DNA of 64,000 bases from Salinibacter pepae. GTDB taxonomy: Bacteria > Bacteroidota > Rhodothermia > Rhodothermales > Salinibacteraceae. This document shows positions 46,635-55,235 of the stretch, in pieces; positions within the stretch are counted from its first letter, which is position 1, and every line of letters starts with the position of its first letter. The position numbers and the translations under genes were made by a program. The stretch lies in assembly GCF_947077775.1 (NCBI RefSeq), contig NZ_CAMTTE010000001.1:1-64000 (forward strand), written 5' to 3'. The notes under the pieces are model-generated. The model did no database searches, had not been told where the DNA came from, and saw nothing but the letters and a program-made list of their open reading frames with translations.

Positions 46635-49602
46635 CGAGGTGTCTGCCAGTGTGCCGACCGAGAGTGGGGTCGAGCAGTCCGTCTTACGGTGGCTTCGGGA
46701 CCTCCCTGGGCCGCATCAGTGGTCCGTGTATGGCTTCGACGGTGAGGAGGGAGCCGCTGCCCTCGACCGAAAATATGGACGTGGCAAGGGGGAGGTCGTC
46801 TACTGGGAGCTCCTCCGCGAGAAGCTGATCGAGATCAACGAGCCTGTCAACGAGGGCAACGTCGATCGCCTGCTCAACTCCCTCCGACGCGACTTCGATG
46901 AAGCGGAGCTGATGGCGGGCAACCGGCACCTCCAGACGCTCCTGCGGCGCGGGAAGAAGTTCAACGCCAAGCACGGGAACGGCACGAAGAAGCCCGTCTA
47001 CGTCCGTCTCGTCGACTTTGACCGCCCCGAGCGGAACTCATTTGTCGCCGTCAACCAGATGCGCTTCGTCCGCGGGGCGTCGGTGCGGCCCGACGTGACG
47101 CTTCTGGTCAACGGCCTCCCGCTGGTCCACATGGAGATCAAGTCCCTGGCGCAGGACAATGACTGGACGGATGCGACCAGTGACCTGCGCGAGTACGAGA
47201 AGGACACGCCGCGGCTTTTCTTCCCCACCCTTCTCAACGTAGCCGCCGATACCCAGTCCTTCCGCTACGGGGCCGTGGGGGCGAAGCCGGGATTCTACTT
47301 CCCTTGGAGCAAGGCCCCGCTCAAGTACCAGGATGATAACGACCTGAAACAGGCCACCCAGGCCCTCCTCAATCCCCGGACGCTGCTGGACATTGCTCTC
47401 AACTACGTTTTCTACGAAGAGAAGGAGGGTGGGACGGCCAAGATCGTCCCACGTCACATGCAGTACTACGCGGTACGGCGGCTCCTTGAGCGCATCCGAG
47501 AGGGGGAGAAGAAGCGGGGTCTCATCTGGCACACCCAGGGCAGTGGCAAGTCCTTCGCGATGCTTTACGCCGCGAAGAACCTGCTTGAGAGGTCGGTGCT
47601 GGGAAGCCCACAGATCTTCCTCATCGTTGACACCGATAAGCTGGCGACCCAGATGGGGAATACCCTCTCTGCAATCGGCTTCGAGCGGTCGGTGGTGGCT
47701 GATAGCATCGACCACCTGCAGCGCCTGATCGAGCAGGGACAAAGCCAGCTCGTCCTCACCACGATTCAGAAATTCCAAGACGTTGCCACTGCCCGACAGG
47801 GCAACGACGAAGTAGTGGTGATGGCAGATGAGGCGCATCGGTTTATGGAGCGCCGCCTCGGCAACAACTTGGAGGCCGCGATGCCGGACGCCTACCACTT
47901 CGGCTTCACCGGAACGCCGGTGCACGAGGGGGAGAGCGACGTGGCCCGATCGACCTTCCGCAACTACTGTCCCGACGGGGAGCCGCCGCTTCACCACTAC
48001 TCGATCCGCGACGGCATCGAGGATGAGGTGATCCTTCCGGTCTACTTCACGCTGCGGCACAAGGCGGAGTGGAACGTCGACGAGGCGGCTATGGACGATG
48101 CCTTCGACCTGGAGCTTGGCCACCTGTCGGAGGAGGAGAAGATGAAGGTCGTGCGGGAGGCGCTCACCCCGACGGACCTCGGGGAGTTTGAGTCTCGCAT
48201 CGAGGTCTACGCGGGAGAGGTGATCGACCACTACGAAAAGCAGGTTGAGCCGAATGGATGGAAGGGGATGGTGGTGGCCCCGAGCCGCAAGTCCGCGGCC
48301 CTGTACGGCACGAAGCTACAAGAGCGGCGTCCCGACGGGGACGTGGAGGTGCTTTACACAGAAGGGGATGACGACGAGGAATTGCTCAGCCAGTTTCACA
48401 CGACCTCGGAGGAGCGGGACGATATCATTTCCCGGTTCAAGGACGAGGCTCAGCCGAAGCTCCTGGTGGTCCACAACATGCTGCTTACCGGCTTCGATGC
48501 GCCGGTGCTCAAGACGATGTATCTTGACCGAAGACTGAAGGACCACACGCTCCTGCAGGCGATCGCCCGCACGAACCGCCCTGCCGACGGTAAGACCAAT
48601 GGCGAGATCGTCGACTTCCAGGGTGTATTCGAGAACCTGGACGATGCCCTCTCCTACGACGCGGAAACCCGCGACTTCGCCGCGCAGGACAAGGACCGCC
48701 TGTTCGAGGACTTCGAAGAGCAGCTGGAAAAGATGTGGTCCCTGTTCGAGGGGGTGCCCAGGACCGATCGTCAGGAGGCCGTGAGCGAGGCGCTCGCAAG
48801 GGTGAGCAAACACCCCCAGAAGCGGGAGTTCAAACGGGGCTTCAAGCGCCTTCAGGACCTTTACGAAAGCCTCTCCCCGGACGGGCGCCTATCGGAGGAA
48901 GAGGTCGAACGGAAGTACCAGTGGCTCTCCCACATCTGGGTCGCGTTTCGCCGCGCCAACCGGGAGCCCGATCCCGAGAAGGAGGTCCGCGAGAAGACGC
49001 GGGAGATCGTCGAGAAGCATGTCGACGTGACCGGGGTGAAGGAGGACTTCCCGATCTACAAGGTGGGGGAGGAGCACCTGGAGGCCATCGAAGAACAAGA
49101 GCCCGCCGCACAGGCCAGCTCCATTGCCCACGCGGTGAAGGCCCACGTGCGGCCCCGCGTCGATCAGAACCCCCGCTACGAGGCCCTGAGCGAGCGGGTC
49201 CAAGAAGTGCTACACCAGTGGCAAACCAAAAACATGTCCGACCCCGAAGCGGTGGAGGCCCTGCGGCAGGTCGAGCGGGACGTGCTTGACGTGGAGGCCA
49301 CCGCCGAGGAGAAAGGGCTGGGGGAGGCCGAGCACGCCCTGTTTGCCCTGCTGGAAGGCGACTACGGGCTCTCCGAGGAAGATGCGGGGCCTTTGTCCCA
49401 GTCCGTTGCTCACCGCATCGAAACGGAAGTGGATACCAGCTATCCTGGCTGGCAGCGCAATGAGAAGGCCCGTAAGGCGATCAAGCAGGAGATCATGCGG
49501 GCCCTCATCAACGAGGGCGAAACCGATTTGATCAAGGCAGGCTTCCCCGAGGAGGCCCTCAGCTACATCATCGCCAACTACACCGACGGACGTTCAGCGT
49601 AA
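46627..49602 (+). CDS. hsdR: Type I restriction endonuclease subunit HsdR
   Basis: Restriction and translocation subunit, 991 residues from MADEVSASVPTESGVEQSVL. The N-terminal nuclease domain holds RPDVTLLVNGLPLVHMEIKS, with the D...ExK catalytic pattern. The SF2 motor has Walker A GLIWHTQGSGKSFAMLYAAK, DEAH-type VVMADEAHRFMERRLG, FGFTGTPVHEGE and ARTNRPADGKTNGEIVDFQG. The C-terminal helical part ends in LINEGETDLIKAGFPEEALS. Its start overlaps hsdS by eight bases, completing an hsdM-hsdS-hsdR operon. Confidence 0.95.
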   Translation: MADEVSASVPTESGVEQSVLRWLRDLPGPHQWSVYGFDGEEGAAALDRKYGRGKGEVVYWELLREKLIEINEPVNEGNVDRLLNSLRRDFDEAELMAGNRHLQTLLRRGKKFNAKHGNGTKKPVYVRLVDFDRPERNSFVAVNQMRFVRGASVRPDVTLLVNGLPLVHMEIKSLAQDNDWTDATSDLREYEKDTPRLFFPTLLNVAADTQSFRYGAVGAKPGFYFPWSKAPLKYQDDNDLKQATQALLNPRTLLDIALNYVFYEEKEGGTAKIVPRHMQYYAVRRLLERIREGEKKRGLIWHTQGSGKSFAMLYAAKNLLERSVLGSPQIFLIVDTDKLATQMGNTLSAIGFERSVVADSIDHLQRLIEQGQSQLVLTTIQKFQDVATARQGNDEVVVMADEAHRFMERRLGNNLEAAMPDAYHFGFTGTPVHEGESDVARSTFRNYCPDGEPPLHHYSIRDGIEDEVILPVYFTLRHKAEWNVDEAAMDDAFDLELGHLSEEEKMKVVREALTPTDLGEFESRIEVYAGEVIDHYEKQVEPNGWKGMVVAPSRKSAALYGTKLQERRPDGDVEVLYTEGDDDEELLSQFHTTSEERDDIISRFKDEAQPKLLVVHNMLLTGFDAPVLKTMYLDRRLKDHTLLQAIARTNRPADGKTNGEIVDFQGVFENLDDALSYDAETRDFAAQDKDRLFEDFEEQLEKMWSLFEGVPRTDRQEAVSEALARVSKHPQKREFKRGFKRLQDLYESLSPDGRLSEEEVERKYQWLSHIWVAFRRANREPDPEKEVREKTREIVEKHVDVTGVKEDFPIYKVGEEHLEAIEEQEPAAQASSIAHAVKAHVRPRVDQNPRYEALSERVQEVLHQWQTKNMSDPEAVEALRQVERDVLDVEATAEEKGLGEAEHALFALLEGDYGLSEEDAGPLSQSVAHRIETEVDTSYPGWQRNEKARKAIKQEIMRALINEGETDLIKAGFPEEALSYIIANYTDGRSA

Positions 49603-49613
49603 TCTCTCCGACC

Positions 49614-50336
49614 ATGCCGACGGCCGAGCGTACGGTTACCATTCAAGGAGAGGCAGTGGCCTATGAGGTCCGCCGTAGCGAAGAGGCTAGCCAGGTCCGC
49701 ATCGACGCCGGGCTGGATGGGATTACGCTTATCGTGCCGGAAGGGCGCGACGTGAACACCGACGACGTGATGCTCCAGAAGGGCGACTGGGTGCTGAAGC
49801 AACGGGACCGCTTTGCCCGTTACCGGGACCAGATGCCCGAGCGGCGGTTCGAGGAAGGGGAGACGTTTCCGGTGCTTGGAACCGAAAGGGAAGTGGTCGT
49901 CAGAAACGTTCTCTTCTCCCACATCACCGAAAAGAAGATCCGCCTTGACTCGTCTCGTGTTAAAGCGACTTCGATCAAGGGCGAGTTGGAGCGTCTCTAT
50001 CGGGAGGAGGCCCGCAACTACTTCACGGAGCGGGCCAAGTACTTCTCCGAGGTGGTGGGCGTGGGCTACGAGCAGATCCAGATCCGCAACCAGAAGACCC
50101 GCTGGGGCAGCTATTCCCAACGAACCGGGACACTAAGCCTCAACTTTCGGCTGCTGATGGCCTCGCCCGACGTGATCGACTACGTAATCGTCCATGAGCT
50201 TGCCCACGCCGAGCATCCGAACCACGGCCTCCGTTTCTGGCGACTCGTAGAGCAACATGTGCCCGACTACGAAGCCAAAAACGAGTGGCTTAAAGAGAAC
50301 GGTACACGTCTCATCTTTGATGGATCTGCTGTATAA
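49614..50336 (+). CDS. YgjP-like metallopeptidase (DUF45)
   Basis: A 240-residue M48-like zinc hydrolase. The HExxH motif is YVIVHELAHAEHPNHGLRFW, with the third His a few residues on. The upstream QIRNQKTRWGSYSQRTGTLS and LNFRLLMASP are the family signature. It starts 11 bases after hsdR and is probably in the same operon. DUF45 proteins often accompany type I restriction operons; their role there is not settled. They may process or remove HsdR when restriction must be held back. Confidence 0.88.
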   Translation: MPTAERTVTIQGEAVAYEVRRSEEASQVRIDAGLDGITLIVPEGRDVNTDDVMLQKGDWVLKQRDRFARYRDQMPERRFEEGETFPVLGTEREVVVRNVLFSHITEKKIRLDSSRVKATSIKGELERLYREEARNYFTERAKYFSEVVGVGYEQIQIRNQKTRWGSYSQRTGTLSLNFRLLMASPDVIDYVIVHELAHAEHPNHGLRFWRLVEQHVPDYEAKNEWLKENGTRLIFDGSAV

Positions 50337-50360
50337 GAGGCGGAATCATTCACAACCAAC

Positions 50361-50888
50361 ATGTCAGAGGAGCACGACATGCCAGAGCAGCGTGCGTTTT
50401 CACCAGGAGAGGTTGCAACGATGCTGGGCATAGACCCCACCACGGTCTCCTCTCTGATCACAAGTGGAGAGCTTGGAAGTAAGGCGATTGGCGATGACCG
50501 GCGGATATTTCTGTCGGATCTGGAAGATTACCTCGGAGTGAAGAGGGCTCATTCTCTCGTCCGCGATATTAATTCCGATGACGGAGAAGCCAGAAAAGGT
50601 ACTCCTGAAGGCAGTATCGATTTCGAAGTAATACGCGACAGTGGCAATCACAGCAATCGTGCTCGAGCATACGAGGCGGTGGTACGGAAGTGGCGTGAGA
50701 TCGATGAAGATGAGAAGGCAATCGTGCTCGCAGACTTGTCAGAGAACGATGTTCAGAACATCAAAGATCTCCTATACCGCCGGATCGGAAAAGAGAACAT
50801 AATTATCCGCACGGCAGAGCAAGAAGACAGCACATTCAAAGCAGTCGTCAGTGCTCGGGAAGATAGTGAGTACCTACGCGAGGAGTAG
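50361..50888 (+). CDS. HTH protein with a C-terminal domain of unknown function
   Basis: A 175-residue product. Residues 12-60 are an excisionase/MerR-like helix-turn-helix (AFSPGEVATMLGIDPTTVSS, LITSGELGSKAIGDDRRIFL, SDLEDYLGVKR). The remainder (FEVIRDSGNHSNRARAYEAV, REIDEDEKAIVLADLSENDV, IIIRTAEQEDSTFKAVVSAR) is not a family I recognise. It lies 24 bases after the YgjP-like gene. It is separated from umuD by a promoter region, so it could regulate the restriction operon or the umuDC genes. Confidence 0.65.
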   Translation: MSEEHDMPEQRAFSPGEVATMLGIDPTTVSSLITSGELGSKAIGDDRRIFLSDLEDYLGVKRAHSLVRDINSDDGEARKGTPEGSIDFEVIRDSGNHSNRARAYEAVVRKWREIDEDEKAIVLADLSENDVQNIKDLLYRRIGKENIIIRTAEQEDSTFKAVVSAREDSEYLREE

Positions 50889-50976
50889 GTTTAAGCAAGA
50901 GGTTCAGCAGCGGACTCGACGGAAACTGAGAGGAAGTGGCACTGGACTGGCCTTCCTCTGGCCCGCAGATACATGT

Positions 50977-51004
50977 TTGAAATATGTGTGCTGGTTGCTA
51001 TAAT
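50977..51004 (+). promoter_or_regulatory. umuD promoter
   Basis: TTGAAA at 50977-50982 and a perfect TATAAT at 50999-51004, spaced by 16 bases. It lies 40 bases before the umuD ATG and inside a perfect inverted repeat. Confidence 0.7.
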
Positions 51005-51045
51005 GGGGGTGTCCCGCTTCTGACCAGTAACCGACCAGCACACAT
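50984..51045. promoter_or_regulatory. 12-bp inverted repeat bracketing the umuD promoter and start codon
   Basis: ATGTGTGCTGGT at 50984-50995 is the exact reverse complement of ACCAGCACACAT at 51034-51045. The left arm covers the promoter spacer; the right arm overlaps the umuD ATG. A repressor binding both arms could loop or cover the whole promoter. It is not a standard E. coli LexA box (CTGTn8ACAG). Confidence 0.75.
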
Positions 51046-51499
51046 GGCCCATTCAGGTTCCGACCACGGCCTCGTCGCCACTGCCGTCCGCAAGGCCCGC
51101 CGCGGAAAAGAAACTACTCTGCCGCTCTATCAGTCGCGGGTCCCGGCTGGATTTCCGTCGCCGGCAGATGATCACGTAGAGACCGCTCTCGACCTCAGCG
51201 CGGAGCCCATTGAGAAAGAAGAGTCAACCTTTTTCGTTCGCGTGGCGGGTGACTCGATGACGGAAGCAGGGATTCACGACGGCGACATCCTGGTGGTAGA
51301 TCGGTCGATTGAGCCGGAGGATGGCTCGGTTGTGGTAGCGGCCTTAGATGGGGAGTTGACGGTCAAACGATACGAGGTACGTTCCGGCTATCCATATCTG
51401 ATGCCGGAGGCAGATGGGTATGACCCGATCCCAATTCGGAACGGCCAGGAGCTGGTCGTATGGGGCGTTGTGCGGCACGTGGTCCATGAGGTGTCGTAG
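51044..51499 (+). CDS. umuD: UmuD-like S24 autoprotease
   Basis: A 151-residue S24/LexA-type protein from MAHSGSDHGLVATAVRKARR. The self-cleavage site is expected at the Ala-Gly of SRVPAGFPSPADDH near residue 40. The catalytic Ser is in FFVRVAGDSMTEAGIHDGDI and the catalytic Lys in VVVAALDGELTVKRYEV. It lacks a DNA-binding domain, so it is UmuD rather than LexA. After RecA-stimulated cleavage UmuD' would pair with UmuC to form polymerase V. The start codon overlaps the right arm of the inverted repeat. Confidence 0.93.
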   Translation: MAHSGSDHGLVATAVRKARRGKETTLPLYQSRVPAGFPSPADDHVETALDLSAEPIEKEESTFFVRVAGDSMTEAGIHDGDILVVDRSIEPEDGSVVVAALDGELTVKRYEVRSGYPYLMPEADGYDPIPIRNGQELVVWGVVRHVVHEVS

Positions 51500-51593
51500 G
51501 GGGTCGCCTTGCATTTTCGACGCCTTGTCGGGCCCCGTGGAGGCCCACAGCGACTGTCTGCCTCATGTCTGTCTCGGCACTTGGTCTGGCCTC

Positions 51594-52874
51594 ATGCAGC
51601 GAGTCTTTGCTCTCGTCGACTGTGAGAACTTCTACGCCTCTTGCGAGCGAGTTTTCGATCCGTCCCTGCGGGATCGCCCCGTCGCGGTGCTGTCGAATAA
51701 CGACGGGTGTATCATCGCCCGAAGCGAAGAGGTGAAGCAGGCGGGCGTGCCGATGGGGGCACCCGTCTTCAAGTGGGACGAGGAGCTTGAAGCGATGGGA
51801 GCCGAAGTCCTGTCCTCCAACTACATGCTTTACGGGGACATGTCTCGCCGCGTCCACTCGATCTTGGAGGAGGATGCCTTGGAGCTGGAGCGGTATTCGA
51901 TCGATGAAGCCTTTCTCACCCTTCCTGCGCTGGAGAGGGGGGAGCTCCAGAAGCTGGCCGACCGTGTGCGGAAGAAGGTGCGCCGGCACGTCGGCGTGCC
52001 GATACGCGTCGGCATTGGCCCGACGAAGACCCTCGCGAAGGTGGCCGATGAGAACGCGAAGGCTCGCAAGCGTGCGGGATGGGGAGAAGGCACGTACGTC
52101 TGCCCGCCAGAACCGAAACTCGAGGAGTTGCTCAAGCGCGTCCCGGTCGGGGACATCTGGGGCATTGGCAGCGCCTACGAGGAGACGCTACACGGCAAAG
52201 GAGTGGCCACCGCCGCGGGGTTTCGGGCCCTCCCGGACCCTTGGATTCGAAGTGAAATGACGGTCGTCGGCCTGCGGACGGCATGGGAGCTTCGGGGGCG
52301 GTCGTGCCTGGATCTGGAGCTGGTACGCCCCGACCGGAAGACCCTCGTGCGGTCCCGGTCGTTCGGGGAGCGAGTGGAGTCGAAAAAGAATCTGCGCGAG
52401 GCACTTGCCAAGCACGCCCAACGGGCCGCGGAAATGCTTCGAGAGGAAGGGCTCGTCGCAAAGGGCATCAAGGTGTTCGTCACGACGAAACGGTTCGGGG
52501 AACCGCCGTACTACTCGAATGGTGTGGCGGGAGCTCTCGGGGAGCACACGGCCCGTGCAGCGCCGTTTGTGCGAGCATCCCGGCGACTCCTCGAACCGAT
52601 CTATCGAGGCGGGTACGGGTACAAGAAAGCTGGCGTAATGCTCTACGACATCCATCCGAGCCGTCCGCACCAGGAGAGTCTCTTTAGCCGAGGGAGGGAA
52701 CAAGACGAGCGATTGATGGAGGCGGTGGATCGCATCAACCAAACGCACGGGAAGGAAACCATCGGCATTGCGGCGGCAGGCTTCCCGGGAGAGCGAGACT
52801 GGGCCATGAAACGCCAGAAGCGGAGCCCCCGGTATACGACCCGCTGGGATGAGCTGCCGGTGGCCGTAGCCTGA
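51594..52874 (+). CDS. umuC: UmuC-like Y-family polymerase (Pol V subunit)
   Basis: A 426-residue translesion polymerase. It starts MQRVFALVDCENFYASCERV with the first catalytic Asp. The second acidic pair is in ERYSIDEAFLTLPAL, and RPVAVLSNNDGCIIARSEEV is the UmuC signature. The little-finger region contains SRSFGERVESKKNLREALAK. The C-terminal GYGYKKAGVMLYDIHPSRPH, then the QESLF beta-clamp-like motif, are typical of UmuC. It lies 94 bases after umuD in the same direction. Confidence 0.95.
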   Translation: MQRVFALVDCENFYASCERVFDPSLRDRPVAVLSNNDGCIIARSEEVKQAGVPMGAPVFKWDEELEAMGAEVLSSNYMLYGDMSRRVHSILEEDALELERYSIDEAFLTLPALERGELQKLADRVRKKVRRHVGVPIRVGIGPTKTLAKVADENAKARKRAGWGEGTYVCPPEPKLEELLKRVPVGDIWGIGSAYEETLHGKGVATAAGFRALPDPWIRSEMTVVGLRTAWELRGRSCLDLELVRPDRKTLVRSRSFGERVESKKNLREALAKHAQRAAEMLREEGLVAKGIKVFVTTKRFGEPPYYSNGVAGALGEHTARAAPFVRASRRLLEPIYRGGYGYKKAGVMLYDIHPSRPHQESLFSRGREQDERLMEAVDRINQTHGKETIGIAAAGFPGERDWAMKRQKRSPRYTTRWDELPVAVA

Positions 52875-52908
52875 CTACATTGATCGCAAATCTATCTGTG
52901 GGTTGACT

Positions 52909-53751
52909 ATGAGCCATTATCAGGAAGATGAACTGGATGTAGAGTCCCCTGAGGAACGATTGGAAGAGATTTCGGAAACCGTGAGGGAGATAAGTAGGCA
53001 CCTGATAGGGAGCGGGATCCAGTACATGGCCAAGGTTTCAGGCGAAATGGCCGATGACGATATGGTTCGTATCCGCAACAATGTGCAATATCGGGCAGAC
53101 GCACTCAAGATACAGCTCTCATTGCTGCTTGATATTCAGTCAACTCATAATGATATCGCAGAAAGTGTTGGGCCACATGCGCCCTATCCTTCTAGACAAC
53201 TATCCCGCGAGCAGTTTTCGATGTTCGATAATATAGTATTTCACTCCTGCTCCTTATTCGACTACGTAGGCTACCTTGCTCATTTCTTGTGCGGATTAGG
53301 AAACCAGGCCAAGAAGAGTTGGGGGAGCGTTGCCAAGGCCCTGCGAGACGACGAAAACGAAATAAGAGACTGTATCGCTGGACCTGTTATTCGCCGCCTG
53401 GACCGCCGATGGGTTAGTCAGTTGTTTGATTACCGGGCGGACTTGATCCACTACAACGCTCGGCTAGGGGGCGTAATGAATACTGCAGATTTGGAAAAAC
53501 GGGAAAGGGTTCTCAAGGCATACGCTCCTAGTCGGTTTGTCAGCGACATGAGTGGCCTTCGCAAGAAAGCGGGGGATCAACATGTCACACTTCGATTTGC
53601 GGCATTCTGGCTCACTGAGAAAACACTCGACTCCGTACTGCGAGTCCTGAAAAACCTTAGTGAAGTGATCGAAAACAACCGTCAGATTCCCCGTCACCTA
53701 CAACCAATCAAGTTCAGTCCGCCTGATGAAGAGTCTGATGCGGATGAGTAG
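52909..53751 (+). CDS. HEPN-like protein of unknown function
   Basis: A 280-residue mostly helical protein (MSHYQEDELDVESPEERLEE onward; TTG two codons earlier is an alternative). It shows LFDYRADLIHYNARLGG, where R-A-D-L-I-H fits the RxxxxH form of HEPN domains. A helical partner region is CSLFDYVGYLAHFLCGLGNQ followed by AKKSWGSVAKAL. HEPN proteins are often RNases or toxins in defence islands, but the usual polar residue after Arg is absent. It lies between umuC and dinB. GC content is lower than its neighbours. Confidence 0.45.
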   Translation: MSHYQEDELDVESPEERLEEISETVREISRHLIGSGIQYMAKVSGEMADDDMVRIRNNVQYRADALKIQLSLLLDIQSTHNDIAESVGPHAPYPSRQLSREQFSMFDNIVFHSCSLFDYVGYLAHFLCGLGNQAKKSWGSVAKALRDDENEIRDCIAGPVIRRLDRRWVSQLFDYRADLIHYNARLGGVMNTADLEKRERVLKAYAPSRFVSDMSGLRKKAGDQHVTLRFAAFWLTEKTLDSVLRVLKNLSEVIENNRQIPRHLQPIKFSPPDEESDADE

Positions 53752-53865
53752 ATCTCGTTGAATTTGAGCGCCTTACAACTGTCGGGGCTGGTAGCATTCG
53801 GCCTGCACGTGCCTACGACATCGTAGCCATTCTGGAGTGACGGCGCACTAAGGTCAATCACAATC

Positions 53866-53904
53866 TGGACACTTGAACCTTTGCTTATAACCAAAAAGTG
53901 TCCA
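53866..53904. promoter_or_regulatory. 9-bp inverted repeat before the element's dinB
   Basis: TGGACACTT at 53866-53874 is the exact reverse complement of AAGTGTCCA at 53896-53904. TATAAC lies between them. The right arm ends five bases before the dinB ATG. The geometry resembles the umuD operator, but the sequence differs. Confidence 0.6.
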
Positions 53905-53909
53905 AGTCT

Positions 53910-55037
53910 ATGGGGAAAACGGAGGAGATACTTTCCGACAGTAAAGAGCAGGAAGCGCGCCGTATCGTCCACGTCGACATGGACGCGTTCTACGCGGCGA
54001 TTGAGCAGCGAGACAATCCGGAGAAGTACGCCGGGGAGCCAATCGCCGTGGGAGGCAAGCCCCCACGAGGCGTGGTCCAGACGGCCAGCTACGAGGCGCG
54101 TCCGTACGGCGTGCATTCGGCGCAGCCGGCGATCGAAGCTGATCGGAAGTGCCCCGATCTCATTTTCGTCTCGCCCCGGATGGACGTGTATCAGGAGGAG
54201 TCAAAGCGCATCAGGAAGATCTTGCTTCGCTACACCGACCTCGTTGAGCCTCTATCTTTGGATGAGGCGTACTTGGACGTCTCCGACCCGAAGAAAGGGC
54301 CGCCCTCTGGGACGCTGATCGCCCGGCGCATCCGCGAGGAGATCTATGAGGAGACGGGCTTGACTGCTTCGGCGGGGGTTGGCCCCAGCAAGTTCGTCGC
54401 AAAGGTCGCCTCCGACCGAGACAAGCCCGATGGCCTGACGGTGGTTCGGCCCGCAGATCAAGCAGGGTTCATCGCCGAGTTACCGATCGAGGACTTTCAC
54501 GGCATTGGCCCCGTCACCGCGGAGAAGATGCAGAACCTCAGCATCGAAACTGGGGCCGACTTGCAGGAAACGCCGGAGCGAGAGCTGACTCATCACTTCG
54601 GGAAACGGGGCCGCCACTTCAAGAAACTGGCGATGGGGGAGGACGACCGTCCGGTAAAGCCCGACCGGGAACGCAAGTCTGTGGGGGCCGAGCGGACCTT
54701 CTCCGAGGACATCGCAAAGCCGGGGGCCATGCTCGACCAACTTCGTCCGATCGCAGAGAGGGTCGCAGAGAGGCTCCAGGACGCCGACCAACAGGGTCGT
54801 ACGGTTACACTGAAACTCAAGAGCCATGACCACGAGGTGTCCACCCGCCAGACCACGCTGGATCGTCCCGTCGATTCGAAGCAGGATTTGATGGTGCTTG
54901 TGAGGCGTCTTTTAAAGCGACCCCATGCTCCGGAAGAGCCGGTGCGCTTGCTTGGCATAAGCGTCTCATCCCTTGATGGAAGGGGCGGTGGACCGCAGCA
55001 GTTGGAGCTAAACTTCAGAAAGCAAACCACTGGTTAG
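53910..55037 (+). CDS. dinB: DNA polymerase IV-like Y-family polymerase, element copy
   Basis: A 375-residue DinB (GTG at 53898 gives four more residues). The catalytic residues are in RRIVHVDMDAFYAAIEQRD and EPLSLDEAYLDVSDPKK. The thumb has LPIEDFHGIGPVTAEKMQNL, a helix-hairpin-helix. The little finger contains GAERTFSEDIAKPG and LKLKSHDHEVSTRQTTL. The end QLELNFRK is a likely beta-clamp motif. By eye about four residues in five match the chromosomal copy at 58904. It is the last gene before the right end of the element. Confidence 0.93.
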   Translation: MGKTEEILSDSKEQEARRIVHVDMDAFYAAIEQRDNPEKYAGEPIAVGGKPPRGVVQTASYEARPYGVHSAQPAIEADRKCPDLIFVSPRMDVYQEESKRIRKILLRYTDLVEPLSLDEAYLDVSDPKKGPPSGTLIARRIREEIYEETGLTASAGVGPSKFVAKVASDRDKPDGLTVVRPADQAGFIAELPIEDFHGIGPVTAEKMQNLSIETGADLQETPERELTHHFGKRGRHFKKLAMGEDDRPVKPDRERKSVGAERTFSEDIAKPGAMLDQLRPIAERVAERLQDADQQGRTVTLKLKSHDHEVSTRQTTLDRPVDSKQDLMVLVRRLLKRPHAPEEPVRLLGISVSSLDGRGGGPQQLELNFRKQTTG

Positions 55038-55235
55038 TCGAGCGAACTGCCGAATGTTTGTAATCCGCTCTCTTCGAAAAGGGAAGCTGGAAGGAAAGGC
55101 AGTGGCCGAACTACGACCCCAATTGGCCGCTCCTGTCTGCAAAGCGGGAAGGGGGGCTATCCAAAGTCATCACCGCTTGGCATACAGGTCTGGAGGAGGC
55201 GGAAGAACCCTTCCAGCTCGTGCCGATACCATCTT
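55038..55235. other. Noncoding stretch near the right end of the element
   Basis: About 200 bases after dinB with no supported gene; it leads into the right-end repeats. Confidence 0.4.

Noticed and set aside
50984-51045. Classical LexA box at umuD
   Set aside because: The inverted repeat is strong, but it does not contain CTGTn8ACAG; it is reported as an unassigned operator instead.
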